This document shows positions 35,678-44,129 of a DNA stretch of 64,000 nucleotides, one piece after another. Each line of letters opens with the position of its first letter. Positions within the stretch are counted from its first letter, which is position 1. Location: contig USDN01000004.1 in NCBI GenBank assembly GCA_900553515.1, positions 1 to 64,000 of the forward strand, written 5' to 3'. A program made the translations under genes and the position numbers. The notes beneath the pieces were generated by a model. That model was given only the letters and a program-made list of their open reading frames with translations, searched no databases and was not told where the DNA came from. Source of the DNA: an uncultured Blautia sp. (GTDB taxonomy: Bacteria; Bacillota; Clostridia; Lachnospirales; Lachnospiraceae).

Positions 35678-35712
35678 TTTTTTATCCTCCTTTTAATTAT
35701 TCTTTATTTAAC

Positions 35713-35727
35713 ACTTTATTAATTAGT
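35713..35727 (-). promoter_or_regulatory. Operator-like site in the dehydrogenase leader
   Basis: ACTTTATTAATTAGT on the plus strand, close to the perfect palindrome in front of the ROK gene (ACTTTATTAAAGT at 37040-37052). It lies just downstream of the predicted transcription start, the same relative place as in the ROK promoter, which suggests repression by the ROK protein. Confidence 0.45.
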
Positions 35728-35742
35728 TTTATTATGTTTTTT

Positions 35743-35771
35743 ATTTTATATTTTTTCTTCGCTATTGTCAA
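35743..35771 (-). promoter_or_regulatory. Promoter of the dehydrogenase-symporter operon
   Basis: Minus-strand TTGACA (35766-35771), 17-bp spacer, TAAAAT (35743-35748). The leader to the start codon is about 60 nt. Confidence 0.8.
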
Positions 35772-35847
35772 TATCATCACCATAATAAAACATCATTTCA
35801 TCAATATATTCAAAAAAACATATTTCATTTTGATAAAATTGCACAAA

Positions 35848-35878
35848 AAAGGAGACTTCATTTCTGAAATCTCCTAAA
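35848..35878 (-). terminator. Terminator after the ROK regulator gene
   Basis: AGGAGA and TCTCCT arms around a loop with an inner TTTCA/TGAAG pairing, followed by six T on the minus strand, so ROK transcription ends before the dehydrogenase promoter. Confidence 0.75.
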
Positions 35879-35896
35879 TAAACATTCTCTATGGCT

Positions 35897-37024
35897 TTAT
35901 ATATCTTTCACAAAATTTTCAATTACTTCCAATGCTGCTCCCAGTGCTGCTGCCTCAAGCTTATATCTACAGCTATCTACAAATCGCTCATCGTCTGTAA
36001 ATGTATTCCGCCCCGATACTTTCCTCCATATATCTGGCATATAGGATTCTGCATAACTTCCTACATAACCTCCAAGAATAATATTACAGTCCAGAACCAT
36101 ATGGATATTATTTAATGCTACAGCCAGAAAGTTTGTATAAATATCCCATATTTCTTCCACTCTTTGATCTTTTTTTTCTAACAGTTCAAAGAATTTTTCC
36201 AGCTTTCCATCTGTCAGGTCTGACAAATTTAATGCACTGCAATAGGCATCCAGACAACCTCTTTTCCCGCAGTAGCATATCTTTCCATCCGGAACTAATG
36301 TCATATGTCCTACTTCTCCTGTACGGAAATGATCTCCCTGAACAAGTCTGTCACTGTCAAAAACAGCTCCTCCAACCGTATTGCTCAAAGAAAGATAAAA
36401 GAAGCGTTCCTTTTCCTCCAAACAGGTTCCTTCCGCATAAGCTCCTGCATTTGCATCGTTCAAAAAAATGCATGGATAATCAAAAAAACAACTCACAGAA
36501 TCAAAAGACACCATTCTTACATCAAGAATATGAGAGTAGGTAATCAATTCCCTGTCCAGGTCCACGATTCCCGGAAAAGAAATACCAACGCCCAAAATCT
36601 TATTACGGTCAACATCGCTTTCGTCCAGAAATTTTTCCATCTCCTCATTGACTCTTTGATAGTACCCTTCTTCATGTATATATGGAAGAAAAATTCGCAC
36701 ATATTTTAAAATTTTACCTGTAAGATTTGTAAGTACAAAACTTACATGGTTTTTTGTAATATCCAGCCCAACCGCCTGCTTTACATTGACTGCCGCAGTT
36801 AACGCTTTTGCACGTCTCCCCCCGGTGGAATGCAATTCTCCGCTTTCCTCAATAACCCCCTTCTCAATCAGCTCCTTTGTAATCTGCGTTACTGTAGGAA
36901 GGCTCATTTTCATGTTATAAGAAATATCCGGATTAGAAACCGTTCCGTGTTTACAAATATACCGAAAAACACGGTTTCTATTATTTTTCTTTACTTCCAT
37001 GTTTGTTGCCTGCTTTATTCCCAT
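35897..37024 (-). CDS. ROK-family transcriptional regulator (NagC/XylR type)
   Basis: About 375 aa from MGIKQAT, which has GGGGTGG upstream; the ATG at 37039 lies against the operator and has no SD. N-terminal winged helix ('RVFRYICKHGTVSNPDISYNMKMSLPTVTQITKELIEKG'), then a ROK sugar-kinase-like fold with 'GVGISFPGIVD', 'LNDANAGAYAEG', and the zinc motif 'CYCGKRGCLDAYCS'. Likely the local repressor of the polyol operon and of itself, from the shared operator-like sites. Confidence 0.9.
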   Translation of the reverse strand: MGIKQATNMEVKKNNRNRVFRYICKHGTVSNPDISYNMKMSLPTVTQITKELIEKGVIEESGELHSTGGRRAKALTAAVNVKQAVGLDITKNHVSFVLTNLTGKILKYVRIFLPYIHEEGYYQRVNEEMEKFLDESDVDRNKILGVGISFPGIVDLDRELITYSHILDVRMVSFDSVSCFFDYPCIFLNDANAGAYAEGTCLEEKERFFYLSLSNTVGGAVFDSDRLVQGDHFRTGEVGHMTLVPDGKICYCGKRGCLDAYCSALNLSDLTDGKLEKFFELLEKKDQRVEEIWDIYTNFLAVALNNIHMVLDCNIILGGYVGSYAESYMPDIWRKVSGRNTFTDDERFVDSCRYKLEAAALGAALEVIENFVKDI

Positions 37025-37039
37025 ATCACACCACCCCAT

Positions 37040-37067
37040 ACTTTATTAAAGTGTTTTCTTTAGTATA
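37040..37067 (-). promoter_or_regulatory. ROK gene promoter with palindromic operator
   Basis: Extended -10 TGC-TATACT on the minus strand (-10 at 37062-37067) and a perfect 13-bp palindrome ACTTTATTAAAGT at 37040-37052, which would overlap the first transcribed bases. Position and symmetry suggest autorepression. Confidence 0.55.
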
Positions 37068-37134
37068 GCATCTCCTTTTCTGAAAATCAACTTTTCCATT
37101 TTTTCCGCTAATCCGCATATAAAGAAATGACATT

Positions 37135-37515
37135 TTACCTATATTCCAGATAATCAATAAACCTCTTCATCGCAAGAGAAAACGTTTTCTTATCTCTCAA
37201 CGCAAGTCCTATCTTTCGATATGCAGGAACAGCAAGTTCTTTTGCAACAATTTTATATGGAACACGTTTCAAAATCAATTCTGGGAGAATGGCAATGCCA
37301 AGTCCACTTTCTACCATGGACATAATGGCATAGTCATCCCATGTTGTAAAATGTATCCGTGGGGAAAGACCATTTTTCTCAAAGATTTCAGATACCTCTG
37401 CTTTTGCTCCCTTTTCAAGAAGCATAAATGGTTCATTGCATAAGCTTTTTGCAAAAAGATAACAGTACAATTTTGCCGCTATATCCAGATATTCTCTTCT
37501 TTTTTTCTCCTGCAC
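37135..37515 (-). pseudogene. LysR-type regulator, C-terminal fragment only
   Basis: 126 codons from a GTG, matching the last third of a LysR effector-binding domain ('MSMVESGLGIAILPELIL', 'PAYRKIGLALRDKKTFSLAMKRFIDYL'). The DNA-binding N-terminus and first half of the effector domain are absent, and the reading frame hits a stop about 25 bases upstream of the GTG. The break falls exactly where the toxin-antitoxin promoter begins. A functional family member is near 290-300 aa, so this is a truncated remnant. Confidence 0.8.
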
Positions 37516-37518
37516 CCG

Positions 37519-37547
37519 TTGACTATATAAAGAAATTTAGTTATAAT
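37519..37547 (+). promoter_or_regulatory. Promoter of the toxin-antitoxin pair
   Basis: TTGACT (37519-37524), 17-bp spacer, TATAAT (37542-37547). The A/T-rich region with repeated GTTATAA around the -10 may be the autoregulatory binding site of the antitoxin. Confidence 0.75.
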
Positions 37548-37576
37548 TTTGTTATAAAGAAAAGGAGGTGCAGGAT

Positions 37577-37831
37577 ATGCCAACCATTCGTTCCAGTGCT
37601 GATCTACGGAACAGATACAATGAAATTTCCACATTTTGTCATAATTATTCCGAACCGGTATTCATCACCAAAAATGGGAAAGGTGATCTTGCAGTCATGA
37701 GCATCGAAGCCTATGAAAATCTGGTCGGTAAGTTTGAGTTATACGGGCTTATCCAGGAAGGTCTTACCGATATTGCAGAAGGTAAAACCCGCCCGTTTTC
37801 CGAAGCCATGTCTGATATACGGAGCCGCTGA
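37577..37831 (+). CDS. Phd/YefM-family antitoxin
   Basis: 84 aa from 'MPTIRSSADLRNRYNEIS', with AAAGGAGG 8 nt upstream (a GTG at 37568 lies inside the SD and is not used). 'PVFITKNGKGDLAVMSIEAYE' is the typical Phd/YefM DNA-binding fold and the C-terminal half is the toxin-binding tail. First gene of a type II toxin-antitoxin operon with the ParE-like gene 5 bp downstream. Confidence 0.92.
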   Translation: MPTIRSSADLRNRYNEISTFCHNYSEPVFITKNGKGDLAVMSIEAYENLVGKFELYGLIQEGLTDIAEGKTRPFSEAMSDIRSR

Positions 37832-37836
37832 AAAAG

Positions 37837-38169
37837 GTGAATTATCACATTCACATTACACAAACAGCGGAACGGGATATGATAAGTTTTGCCGATTCTA
37901 TTGAATTTACACTCAAAAACCCAGAAGCCGCTGACCATCTGCTGGATACTGCAGAGGAAAAGATCAATGCCCTTTCCCAGTTTCCGCAGAAATTCCCATT
38001 GGTCGATGACCGCATCCTTTCTTCCTGGGGGATTCGTTTTACCATCGCGAATAACTATCTCGCTTTTTACCGCATTTCAGAAACAGAGAAACAGGTAACT
38101 GTTGTCCGTTTTTTGTATGCCAAAAGTAACTGGGCATCCATCCTGAAAACAGGATTCCCATTACAATAA
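37837..38169 (+). CDS. RelE/ParE-family toxin
   Basis: 110 aa, GTG start 5 bp after the antitoxin stop. 'YHIHITQTAERDMISFADSIEFTLKNPEAADHLLD', 'FPQKFPLVDDRILSSWGIRFTIANNYLAFYRIS' and the C-terminal 'VVRFLYAKSNWASIL' are characteristic of ParE-type toxins, which hit gyrase or ribosomal mRNA. Which target applies cannot be told from sequence. It probably needs the antitoxin for stable maintenance. Confidence 0.9.
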   Translation: MNYHIHITQTAERDMISFADSIEFTLKNPEAADHLLDTAEEKINALSQFPQKFPLVDDRILSSWGIRFTIANNYLAFYRISETEKQVTVVRFLYAKSNWASILKTGFPLQ

Positions 38170-38191
38170 GACAAAATAAAAATCTCTGTCG

Positions 38192-38287
38192 GTCATGACA
38201 GAGAGCCTTTAGATGAATACGAAAAAAGCCCTGAAATACTGGCTTTTCCGGGAATTTCTTCCCGTATTTCCAGTATTTCAGGGCTTT
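38192..38287 (-). terminator. Terminator(s) between tsf and the toxin gene
   Basis: A 16-bp perfect inverted repeat (AGCCCTGAAATACTGG at 38227-38242 and its complement ending near 38286) with an inner GGGAA/TTCCC hairpin, followed on the minus strand by TTTTTT: the end of the rpsB-tsf transcript. A second hairpin (CTCTGTC/GACAGAG, 38194-38211) with ATTTTTATTTT after it on the minus strand may be a backup and could also end the toxin transcript. Confidence 0.85.
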
Positions 38288-38313
38288 GCATAGATTTTTT
38301 GATAAAAATTTGC

Positions 38314-39255
38314 TTATTTGCCTGCCATCTGAGCTGCAACTTCTGCTGCAAAATCTTCTTCCTTCTTCTCGATTCCTTCTCCGGTCTCGAAACGAACAAA
38401 GCCTTTGATTGTGATCTTAGCGCCGTTCTCTTTTGCAACCTGCTCTACGTATTTAGCAACGGACTGTTTTCCATCCTCTGCTTTAACATAGGTCTGGTCA
38501 AGAAGGCAGATCTCTTTCAGTTCTTTCTTAATACGTCCTTCGATCATTCCTTTGATAACCTTCTCAGGTTTCTGGGACTCTTTCGGATCGTTCATGATCT
38601 GAGCCATAAGGATTTCTCTCTCATGTGCAAGGTAATCAGTGCTTACTTCGCTGTCGCTTGTGTACTGAGGTTTCAGAGCTGCAATCTGCATTGCAACGTT
38701 CTTAGCCATCTCTTTTACAGCATCGTTTACAACGTCTGTCTCAACGTCAACAAGAACGCCGATCTTTCCGCCCATATGTGTGTAGGAAGCAACAAAACCG
38801 TTCTCCTCTTTTACCTGAGCAAATCTTCTGATGTTCATATTCTCGCCGATTACTGCGATCTGAGCTGCAAGAGCTTCTTTTACAGTCTGCTCGCTGCTCA
38901 GTGCCCATGGCTCTGCAAGGAAAGCATCGATGTCTGCTGCTGTAGTTGTAAGTGCCTGTGCAGCAACGTCTGCAACGTAATTCTGGAATTTCTCATTCTT
39001 TGCTACGAAGTCAGTTTCTGCGTTAACCTCAACAACAACTGCGCTCTTAGCATCCTCTGCAACAACAGTCTTGCAAAGACCCTCTGCTGCTACACGGCTT
39101 GCTTTCTTCTGAGCAGTTGCAAGTCCTTTTTCACGAAGGAACTCTACTGCTTTATCCATATCGCCTTCTGTAGCTGTAAGAGCTTTCTTACAGTCCATCA
39201 TTCCGGCGCCGGTCAGTTCTCTTAATTCTTTTACCTGTGCTGCTGTAATAGCCAT
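38314..39255 (-). CDS. tsf: Elongation factor Ts
   Basis: 313 aa. Begins with the UBA-like 'ITAAQVKELRELTGAGMMDCKKAL' and the core signature 'VVVEVNAETDFVAKN'; 'VKGFVRFETGEGIEKK' type ending. It is the guanine-nucleotide exchange factor for EF-Tu. It follows rpsB by 35 bp with AGGAGG before the ATG. Confidence 0.98.
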   Translation of the reverse strand: MAITAAQVKELRELTGAGMMDCKKALTATEGDMDKAVEFLREKGLATAQKKASRVAAEGLCKTVVAEDAKSAVVVEVNAETDFVAKNEKFQNYVADVAAQALTTTAADIDAFLAEPWALSSEQTVKEALAAQIAVIGENMNIRRFAQVKEENGFVASYTHMGGKIGVLVDVETDVVNDAVKEMAKNVAMQIAALKPQYTSDSEVSTDYLAHEREILMAQIMNDPKESQKPEKVIKGMIEGRIKKELKEICLLDQTYVKAEDGKQSVAKYVEQVAKENGAKITIKGFVRFETGEGIEKKEEDFAAEVAAQMAGK

Positions 39256-39290
39256 CTCTATTTCCTCCTGAATAATTTAATATACTAAAA

Positions 39291-40037
39291 TTACTCTTCT
39301 ACTGTCTCAGCGAACTCCTCGGACTCAGCCTCGATCTCGCCGTCAGCCTCTGCTGTACCCTGGTTAGCCTCGATAACAGCGTCTGCCATCTTGGAAACGA
39401 TCAGTTTTACAGCACGGATAGCGTCGTCGTTACCCGGGATTACATAATCAAGTTCTTCCGGATCGCAGTTTGTATCACAGATACCGATCAGCGGAATACC
39501 TAATGTATGAGCTTCCTGTACGCAGATTCTCTCTTTTTTCGGGTCAACGATGAAGATAGCGTCCGGAAGACGTTTCATCTCTTTGATACCGCCAAGGTTT
39601 TTCTGCAGTTTGGTAAGCTCTTTTCTTAACTCAATAACTTCTTTCTTAGGAAGCACGTCAAATGTTCCGTCAGCCTCCATAGCCTCGATCTCTTTCAGTC
39701 TTGCGATACGGCTCTGGATTGTCTTGAAGTTTGTAAGCATACCGCCAAGCCATCTCTCGTTTACATAGAACTGTCCGCAGCGCTCTGCCTCAACTTTGAT
39801 AGCGTCCTGAGCCTGTTTCTTTGTTCCAACGAAAAGGATGTTTCCGCCGTTTGCTACGATGTCAGCGATTGCATTGTATGCATCGTCAACCATACCTACA
39901 GACTGCTGAAGGTCGATGATGTAGATACCATTTCTCTCTGTGTAGATGTACGGAGCCATTTTAGGGTTCCATCTTCTTGTCTGATGTCCGAAATGAACAC
40001 CTGCTTCCAAAAGCTGTTTCATTGAAATAACGCTCAT
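39291..40037 (-). CDS. rpsB: 30S ribosomal protein S2
   Basis: 248 aa. 'MKQLLEAGVHFGHQTRRWNPKM', 'IYIIDLQQS', 'GGMLTNFKT', 'LPDAIFIVDP' and 'VIPGNDDAIRAV' are standard S2 signatures. The acidic C-terminal tail (Glu/Ala-rich) is typical. First gene of the rpsB-tsf operon with a ~120-nt leader. Confidence 0.98.
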   Translation of the reverse strand: MSVISMKQLLEAGVHFGHQTRRWNPKMAPYIYTERNGIYIIDLQQSVGMVDDAYNAIADIVANGGNILFVGTKKQAQDAIKVEAERCGQFYVNERWLGGMLTNFKTIQSRIARLKEIEAMEADGTFDVLPKKEVIELRKELTKLQKNLGGIKEMKRLPDAIFIVDPKKERICVQEAHTLGIPLIGICDTNCDPEELDYVIPGNDDAIRAVKLIVSKMADAVIEANQGTAEADGEIEAESEEFAETVEE

Positions 40038-40157
40038 GTTTTTTCTCCTTTTTGGTTAATTTCTTCCGCGCAGATCATTTTCTATCAGGACCCGCCGTCA
40101 CACCGTATGGGCACCATCCATCGGAATCTCCACGCGTGTTTATTTTGCAACTTCTGA
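40038..40157 (-). promoter_or_regulatory. rpsB 5' leader, possible autoregulatory element
   Basis: About 120 nt between the predicted transcription start and the rpsB ATG, with GC-rich segments ('GGTGCCCATACGGTGTGACGG') that could fold, unlike the A/T-rich leaders elsewhere. S2 leaders are often autoregulatory; that it applies here is inference. Confidence 0.35.
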
Positions 40158-40187
40158 ATTATAGCATAAGAAAACCCTCCATGTAAA
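40158..40187 (-). promoter_or_regulatory. rpsB promoter
   Basis: Minus-strand TTTACA (40182-40187), 18-bp spacer, TATAAT (40158-40163) preceded by TGC. The -35 and spacer overlap the terminator of the upstream pseudouridine synthase gene. Confidence 0.7.
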
Positions 40188-40199
40188 GAGGGTTTTCAT
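40170..40199 (-). terminator. Terminator of the pseudouridine synthase gene
   Basis: AAAACCCTC/GAGGGTTTT stem (about 40170-40198) with an 8-nt loop and a T-run on the minus strand (GGGTTTTCTT). It overlaps the rpsB -35 element. Confidence 0.75.
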
Positions 40200-40227
40200 T
40201 GTTTTTTCCTGTATTTTCACCGTATTT

Positions 40228-41031
40228 TCAACATTTTGAGGTTTTTTTATCTGAAGATCTGCCCGCTTCCTTTAATTTCCGGATTTCTTCCTCTGTAAGA
40301 GGACGGCATTCTCCCTTTTTCAGATCCTCCGGAAGCATAAGAGGTCCCATGGAAATCCGTTTCAGATAAATCACAGGTTTGCCTACCGCCTCCATCATCC
40401 TTTTTACCTGATGAAACTTTCCCTCGCTGATGGTAAGAAGAAGTTCTGTATACACCTCTGGAAGATTTTCCGGACGTACATGACGCAGGGATCCTGATCC
40501 TGAAACCTCTTCTTTTTCCAGGAGTTTCACCTTTGCCGGAAGGGTCTGGCGCTTTTCTCCGATATCAATGCCCTTCTCCAGTTTTTCTTTATCCTCTACT
40601 GTCACCTGACCTTCTGCTCTGACAAAATAGGTCTTTTCTACATGACGGGCAGGAGAAAGAAGTTCATGAGCCAGCGCCCCGTCATCTGTAATCAGAAGAA
40701 GTCCTTCTGTATCCTTATCCAGACGCCCTGCCGGAAACAGGCCTTTTCTGGTGGAGGGGACCAGTTCCATTACTGTTCTGTCCCGCTTATCCTCTGTTGC
40801 CGATACGTATCCCGCCGGCTTATGTAAAAGATAATACACATACTCCGGTTCTCTGGCAATTTCTTCTCCCTTAAAAAGAACCCTGTCCTGTGGTCCAACT
40901 TTCTGTTCCGGTTTTTTCACTGCCTGTCCGTTGATCTCCACCAGCCCCTTCTGGATATATTTTTTCACTTCACTTCTTGTACCTTTTCCTGCATCCGCAA
41001 GAAACTTGTCAAGCCGTACTGTTTTAGTCAT
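40228..41031 (-). CDS. 16S rRNA pseudouridine synthase, RsuA/RluB family
   Basis: 267 aa. N-terminal S4 RNA-binding domain ('RLDKFLADAGKGTRSEVKKYIQKGLVEINGQ'), then catalytic 'FPAGRLDKDTEGLLLITDDGALAH' (Asp in GRLD) and 'SEGKFHQVKRMMEAVGKPV'. It isomerises a uridine in small-subunit rRNA. The start overlaps the upstream permease stop by 8 bp, tying it to the GntR-ABC transcription unit. RsuA versus RluB cannot be settled by eye, though the length fits RsuA. Confidence 0.92.
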   Translation of the reverse strand: MTKTVRLDKFLADAGKGTRSEVKKYIQKGLVEINGQAVKKPEQKVGPQDRVLFKGEEIAREPEYVYYLLHKPAGYVSATEDKRDRTVMELVPSTRKGLFPAGRLDKDTEGLLLITDDGALAHELLSPARHVEKTYFVRAEGQVTVEDKEKLEKGIDIGEKRQTLPAKVKLLEKEEVSGSGSLRHVRPENLPEVYTELLLTISEGKFHQVKRMMEAVGKPVIYLKRISMGPLMLPEDLKKGECRPLTEEEIRKLKEAGRSSDKKTSKC

Positions 41032-43252
41032 CTGTGTTTTCTTCTCCTCCGGATTTTATAATAATAGATGTAGGACCGTCTGCACCGCCGATCACAGATA
41101 CTTTTTCCTCCTCTGATTCTTTTCTTTTTTCCGTTTCATCTGCCGTTTCTTTTCCTTTTTGAACAAAATCAGGAAGTTTATCCTTTAATAGCTGTACATA
41201 AAACTCATATCCCTGTTCTGTCTGTAAGATCACGCTGATGTCCTCTTCACATTCCAGCCATGAATAAAATCCGCCGACAGGAACCGCAGCTTCTTTTAAT
41301 TTCTGCAGTTCTTCCGTTTTTTCATATACTGCTGTTTTTTCTTTTTCCTTTCCATAATATTGGATCGTTGCTTTTTTTATGGAAACATCATCCAGAGTAA
41401 CAGGATACCCGGTTTCTTTCAAAACGGACAGAGTATTTTTATATTCCGGCAGAACATTTATCGTACTGTATGCATACTCCTTTCGGTTCTCTTCTCCCGG
41501 AACCAGCGATCTGACATTTATCGCTCCCGGAAGGCTGTAGTTTAACTGGATACTGCAGCAGGGAACGCCTGTAAAACTCTCTGCCCCTGCATCCCCAATG
41601 TCTTTTTTCAAAGCCTCTAAAAGTTCTGTCCATTTTTCTTTCTGCTCCTGGAAGATCATATATCCCCGTCCATCGGCAGCATTAAAATACACTTCATCCA
41701 GATATTCCACGCCAAGATCCAGCATATCCATAACTGTATCCTTCAGATTTTCTTCCTCATGCAGACATTTGATCAGTTCCTGACATTCAGCTGCATTAAT
41801 ACGGTAATTACGATATATTTTCTTTCCGGATTTTAATTTATACATAACTCCGGTTTTAACTACTATATCACTGTTTCCGCTCTCTAAAACACGGTCTCCT
41901 TTTTCGTATTTCTTTCCTCTTTCTTTCTGTTTTTCAGCTATGCTGCAAAAAACATCATAAGTTTTATCGCCAATTTCTTTTTTACCGGGACGGCTGTACT
42001 CTCTCAGATCCCAGTCAGAAGAATCGCCTCCCACCCGATAGATTCCGTCCTCTATTTCTTTTACATATGTTCCCATATTGTTAGAAAACATATTCATATC
42101 CACACTGACTGCTGCCAGTTTTTCCTTCGGCGGCACATAAGAATCATAATGCAGCAGGTCTGTTTCATATACCATTGCACAGGCTGCAACAATCAGTCCT
42201 GCTGCCAGAAGCTGGATCTTCTTTTTGAAAAAACAATGGAAATCCATCTGGTATGCCGTTTCCATAAACCCATGTGAAAGCACTGTTCCAAGGATCAGAC
42301 CAAAAATCCACCAGAATGTCTTCATACTGCTTATAGGAATCAGATAAAAAATATATCCGGCGCCCAGTCCGCAGGGAATCACTGCCAAAAGCTTTACGAT
42401 TAAGGAAGCTGTCCTGTAAACCATAGGTGTTCCTGCGGACTCGGAAGGTCTCTTCAGATAAGCAAAATAAGATAATAATGCAAAAACAGCTGTCAATAAA
42501 AAGAGAACCAGGAACTCTCCCATGCCCTCTCCTTTTCCATAAGCTGCAGCAAACTGACCTGCAATCCCTGCCGGAGAAGCATATTCTCTCAGAAAACGGA
42601 TCAGTCCATAAGACTGTCCCATATAATATGTTTCATAGAATCCGTATCTGTAGCCTTCCAAAAGCAGACTCAGTCCTGGTCCATAGCAGTAAAGCATCCC
42701 CAGACAAAAGATTCCCATAAGAAGATTTCCCGTAATACATAAAGTCAGTACCACGCTGAAGTAAATCATTAAATAAATGACCAGATGAAGGACAAGCAAT
42801 GTCAATGCCGCCCCCATAAGCTTCAAACTGAAAAATCCTCTTGCAGCCCCGATACAGATTGCAAGAAATACCATGATCACATACGGCACCAGATAATACA
42901 CAAGCCCTGTATAGATCCGATTCCAGAACATTCGCGAACGCTTTACCGGAAGACTGTGGTAAAAATCTGTCTGCCTTTTGGAATACAGATAGATAAAGCC
43001 ATTGATCCCGTTTAAAACTGCTGCCAGTACATCTACGAGTCCTCCTGTAAGAAGAAAACCATCTTTCCACAGATTTTCATAAAGAAATTCCATCTGTTCC
43101 GGTGTATAACTGCTTCCTCTCCAGTTGCCTATCAGCATCAGACTGACCACAGGAAATGCCAGAAGAAATCCCAGGGTAAGAAATGCCGGAATCCATCCTT
43201 TTCCCTTAGATACTGTCTTTACATATTTAGAAGAACAGATTTTTGATTTCAT
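41024..43252 (-). CDS. ABC transporter permease with large extracellular domain
   Basis: About 742 aa; start at MKSKICSS is set by AGGAGGTGG 8 nt upstream, overlapping the ATPase gene by 26 bp. Six or so membrane segments in the first ~360 residues, one more at about 350-370, then a soluble ~360-residue region. The final ~22 residues contain 'VIGGADGPTSIII', a motif otherwise typical of Na+-translocating decarboxylase beta subunits and absent from known ABC permeases. Partner of the ATPase and GntR regulator; substrate unknown, bacitracin/lantibiotic-type defence is possible but unproved. Confidence 0.8.
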   Translation of the reverse strand: MKSKICSSKYVKTVSKGKGWIPAFLTLGFLLAFPVVSLMLIGNWRGSSYTPEQMEFLYENLWKDGFLLTGGLVDVLAAVLNGINGFIYLYSKRQTDFYHSLPVKRSRMFWNRIYTGLVYYLVPYVIMVFLAICIGAARGFFSLKLMGAALTLLVLHLVIYLMIYFSVVLTLCITGNLLMGIFCLGMLYCYGPGLSLLLEGYRYGFYETYYMGQSYGLIRFLREYASPAGIAGQFAAAYGKGEGMGEFLVLFLLTAVFALLSYFAYLKRPSESAGTPMVYRTASLIVKLLAVIPCGLGAGYIFYLIPISSMKTFWWIFGLILGTVLSHGFMETAYQMDFHCFFKKKIQLLAAGLIVAACAMVYETDLLHYDSYVPPKEKLAAVSVDMNMFSNNMGTYVKEIEDGIYRVGGDSSDWDLREYSRPGKKEIGDKTYDVFCSIAEKQKERGKKYEKGDRVLESGNSDIVVKTGVMYKLKSGKKIYRNYRINAAECQELIKCLHEEENLKDTVMDMLDLGVEYLDEVYFNAADGRGYMIFQEQKEKWTELLEALKKDIGDAGAESFTGVPCCSIQLNYSLPGAINVRSLVPGEENRKEYAYSTINVLPEYKNTLSVLKETGYPVTLDDVSIKKATIQYYGKEKEKTAVYEKTEELQKLKEAAVPVGGFYSWLECEEDISVILQTEQGYEFYVQLLKDKLPDFVQKGKETADETEKRKESEEEKVSVIGGADGPTSIIIKSGGEENTDD

Positions 43253-44129
43253 ATCCTGCCACCTCCGTTTCACTGATAAAAATTTCTTCAAGCGTAAGAG
43301 GAAGGATCTCACAGAACAAAGGATTTTTTGCCTGGATCCGTTCCATGATCGCAGATCTGGTTCCTCGGGCTGTGATCAGAAGCAAAGAGCCCTGATGTTC
43401 CATTTTCAGAATATTCAGCTCTTTTTGAAGCTGCCGCTCCTGTGCCTTATCGGAAAGCACGCATTGAATCTTATGGATATGGAATTTCATATCCTCCAGA
43501 TCTCTGGACAGCAGAATCCCTCCTTTATAAAGAAGCCCCACATGATCGCAGATATCTTCCAGTTCCCGAAGATTATGAGATGCAATCACCGGGGTAAACT
43601 CCCTGCTCATAATCTCCGCAGCGAAAAGACTTTTCACTCCCTGGCGCATCACAGGATCCAATCCGTCAAATGTCTCATCACAAAGAAGATATTTTGTTCC
43701 TGCACTGACTCCCAGAAGTACGTTCAGCTGCTTTCTCATCCCTTTGGAAAAACTGCTGATCCTTTTCTTTTCATCCAGACCAAACTGATGCAGAAACTTA
43801 AAAAATCTCTGAACATCAAATCGTGGATAATAATACCTGTAAAAATTCGCCATATCACCCGGTGTATAATCAGACGGAAAATAACTGTCATCTGATATAT
43901 AAAACAAAAATGATTTTGCCTTTTCGTCATCATATACCGGAATCCCGTCAATCCCGATTTCTCCCTCATCAGGCTTCATCACCCCTGCGATCATGCGCAA
44001 AAGAGTACTTTTGCCTGCGCCGTTGCTTCCTACCAGTCCAAAAACTTCCCTTTCACCAATTTCCAGAGAAACCTTATCTACGGCTTTCACAGCGCCAAAC
44101 GCTTTAGTGCAGTCCTTAATCTCAATCAT
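43227..44129 (-). CDS. ABC transporter ATP-binding protein (YtrB-like)
   Basis: About 300 aa from 'MIEIKDCTKAF', with GAGGAGGGG just upstream and an 8-bp overlap with the GntR gene. Walker A 'LVGSNGAGKSTLL', signature-like 'ISSFSKGMRKQLNV' (SKGM form common in this subfamily), Walker B 'YLLCDETFDGLDPVMR', switch His 'VIASHNL'. It powers the large permease encoded downstream. Confidence 0.93.
   Translation of the reverse strand: MIEIKDCTKAFGAVKAVDKVSLEIGEREVFGLVGSNGAGKSTLLRMIAGVMKPDEGEIGIDGIPVYDDEKAKSFLFYISDDSYFPSDYTPGDMANFYRYYYPRFDVQRFFKFLHQFGLDEKKRISSFSKGMRKQLNVLLGVSAGTKYLLCDETFDGLDPVMRQGVKSLFAAEIMSREFTPVIASHNLRELEDICDHVGLLYKGGILLSRDLEDMKFHIHKIQCVLSDKAQERQLQKELNILKMEHQGSLLLITARGTRSAIMERIQAKNPLFCEILPLTLEEIFISETEVAGYEIKNLFF

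Noticed and set aside
40038..40157. Metabolite riboswitch before rpsB
   Set aside because: No recognisable aptamer core; a ribosomal-protein autoregulatory leader is more likely.
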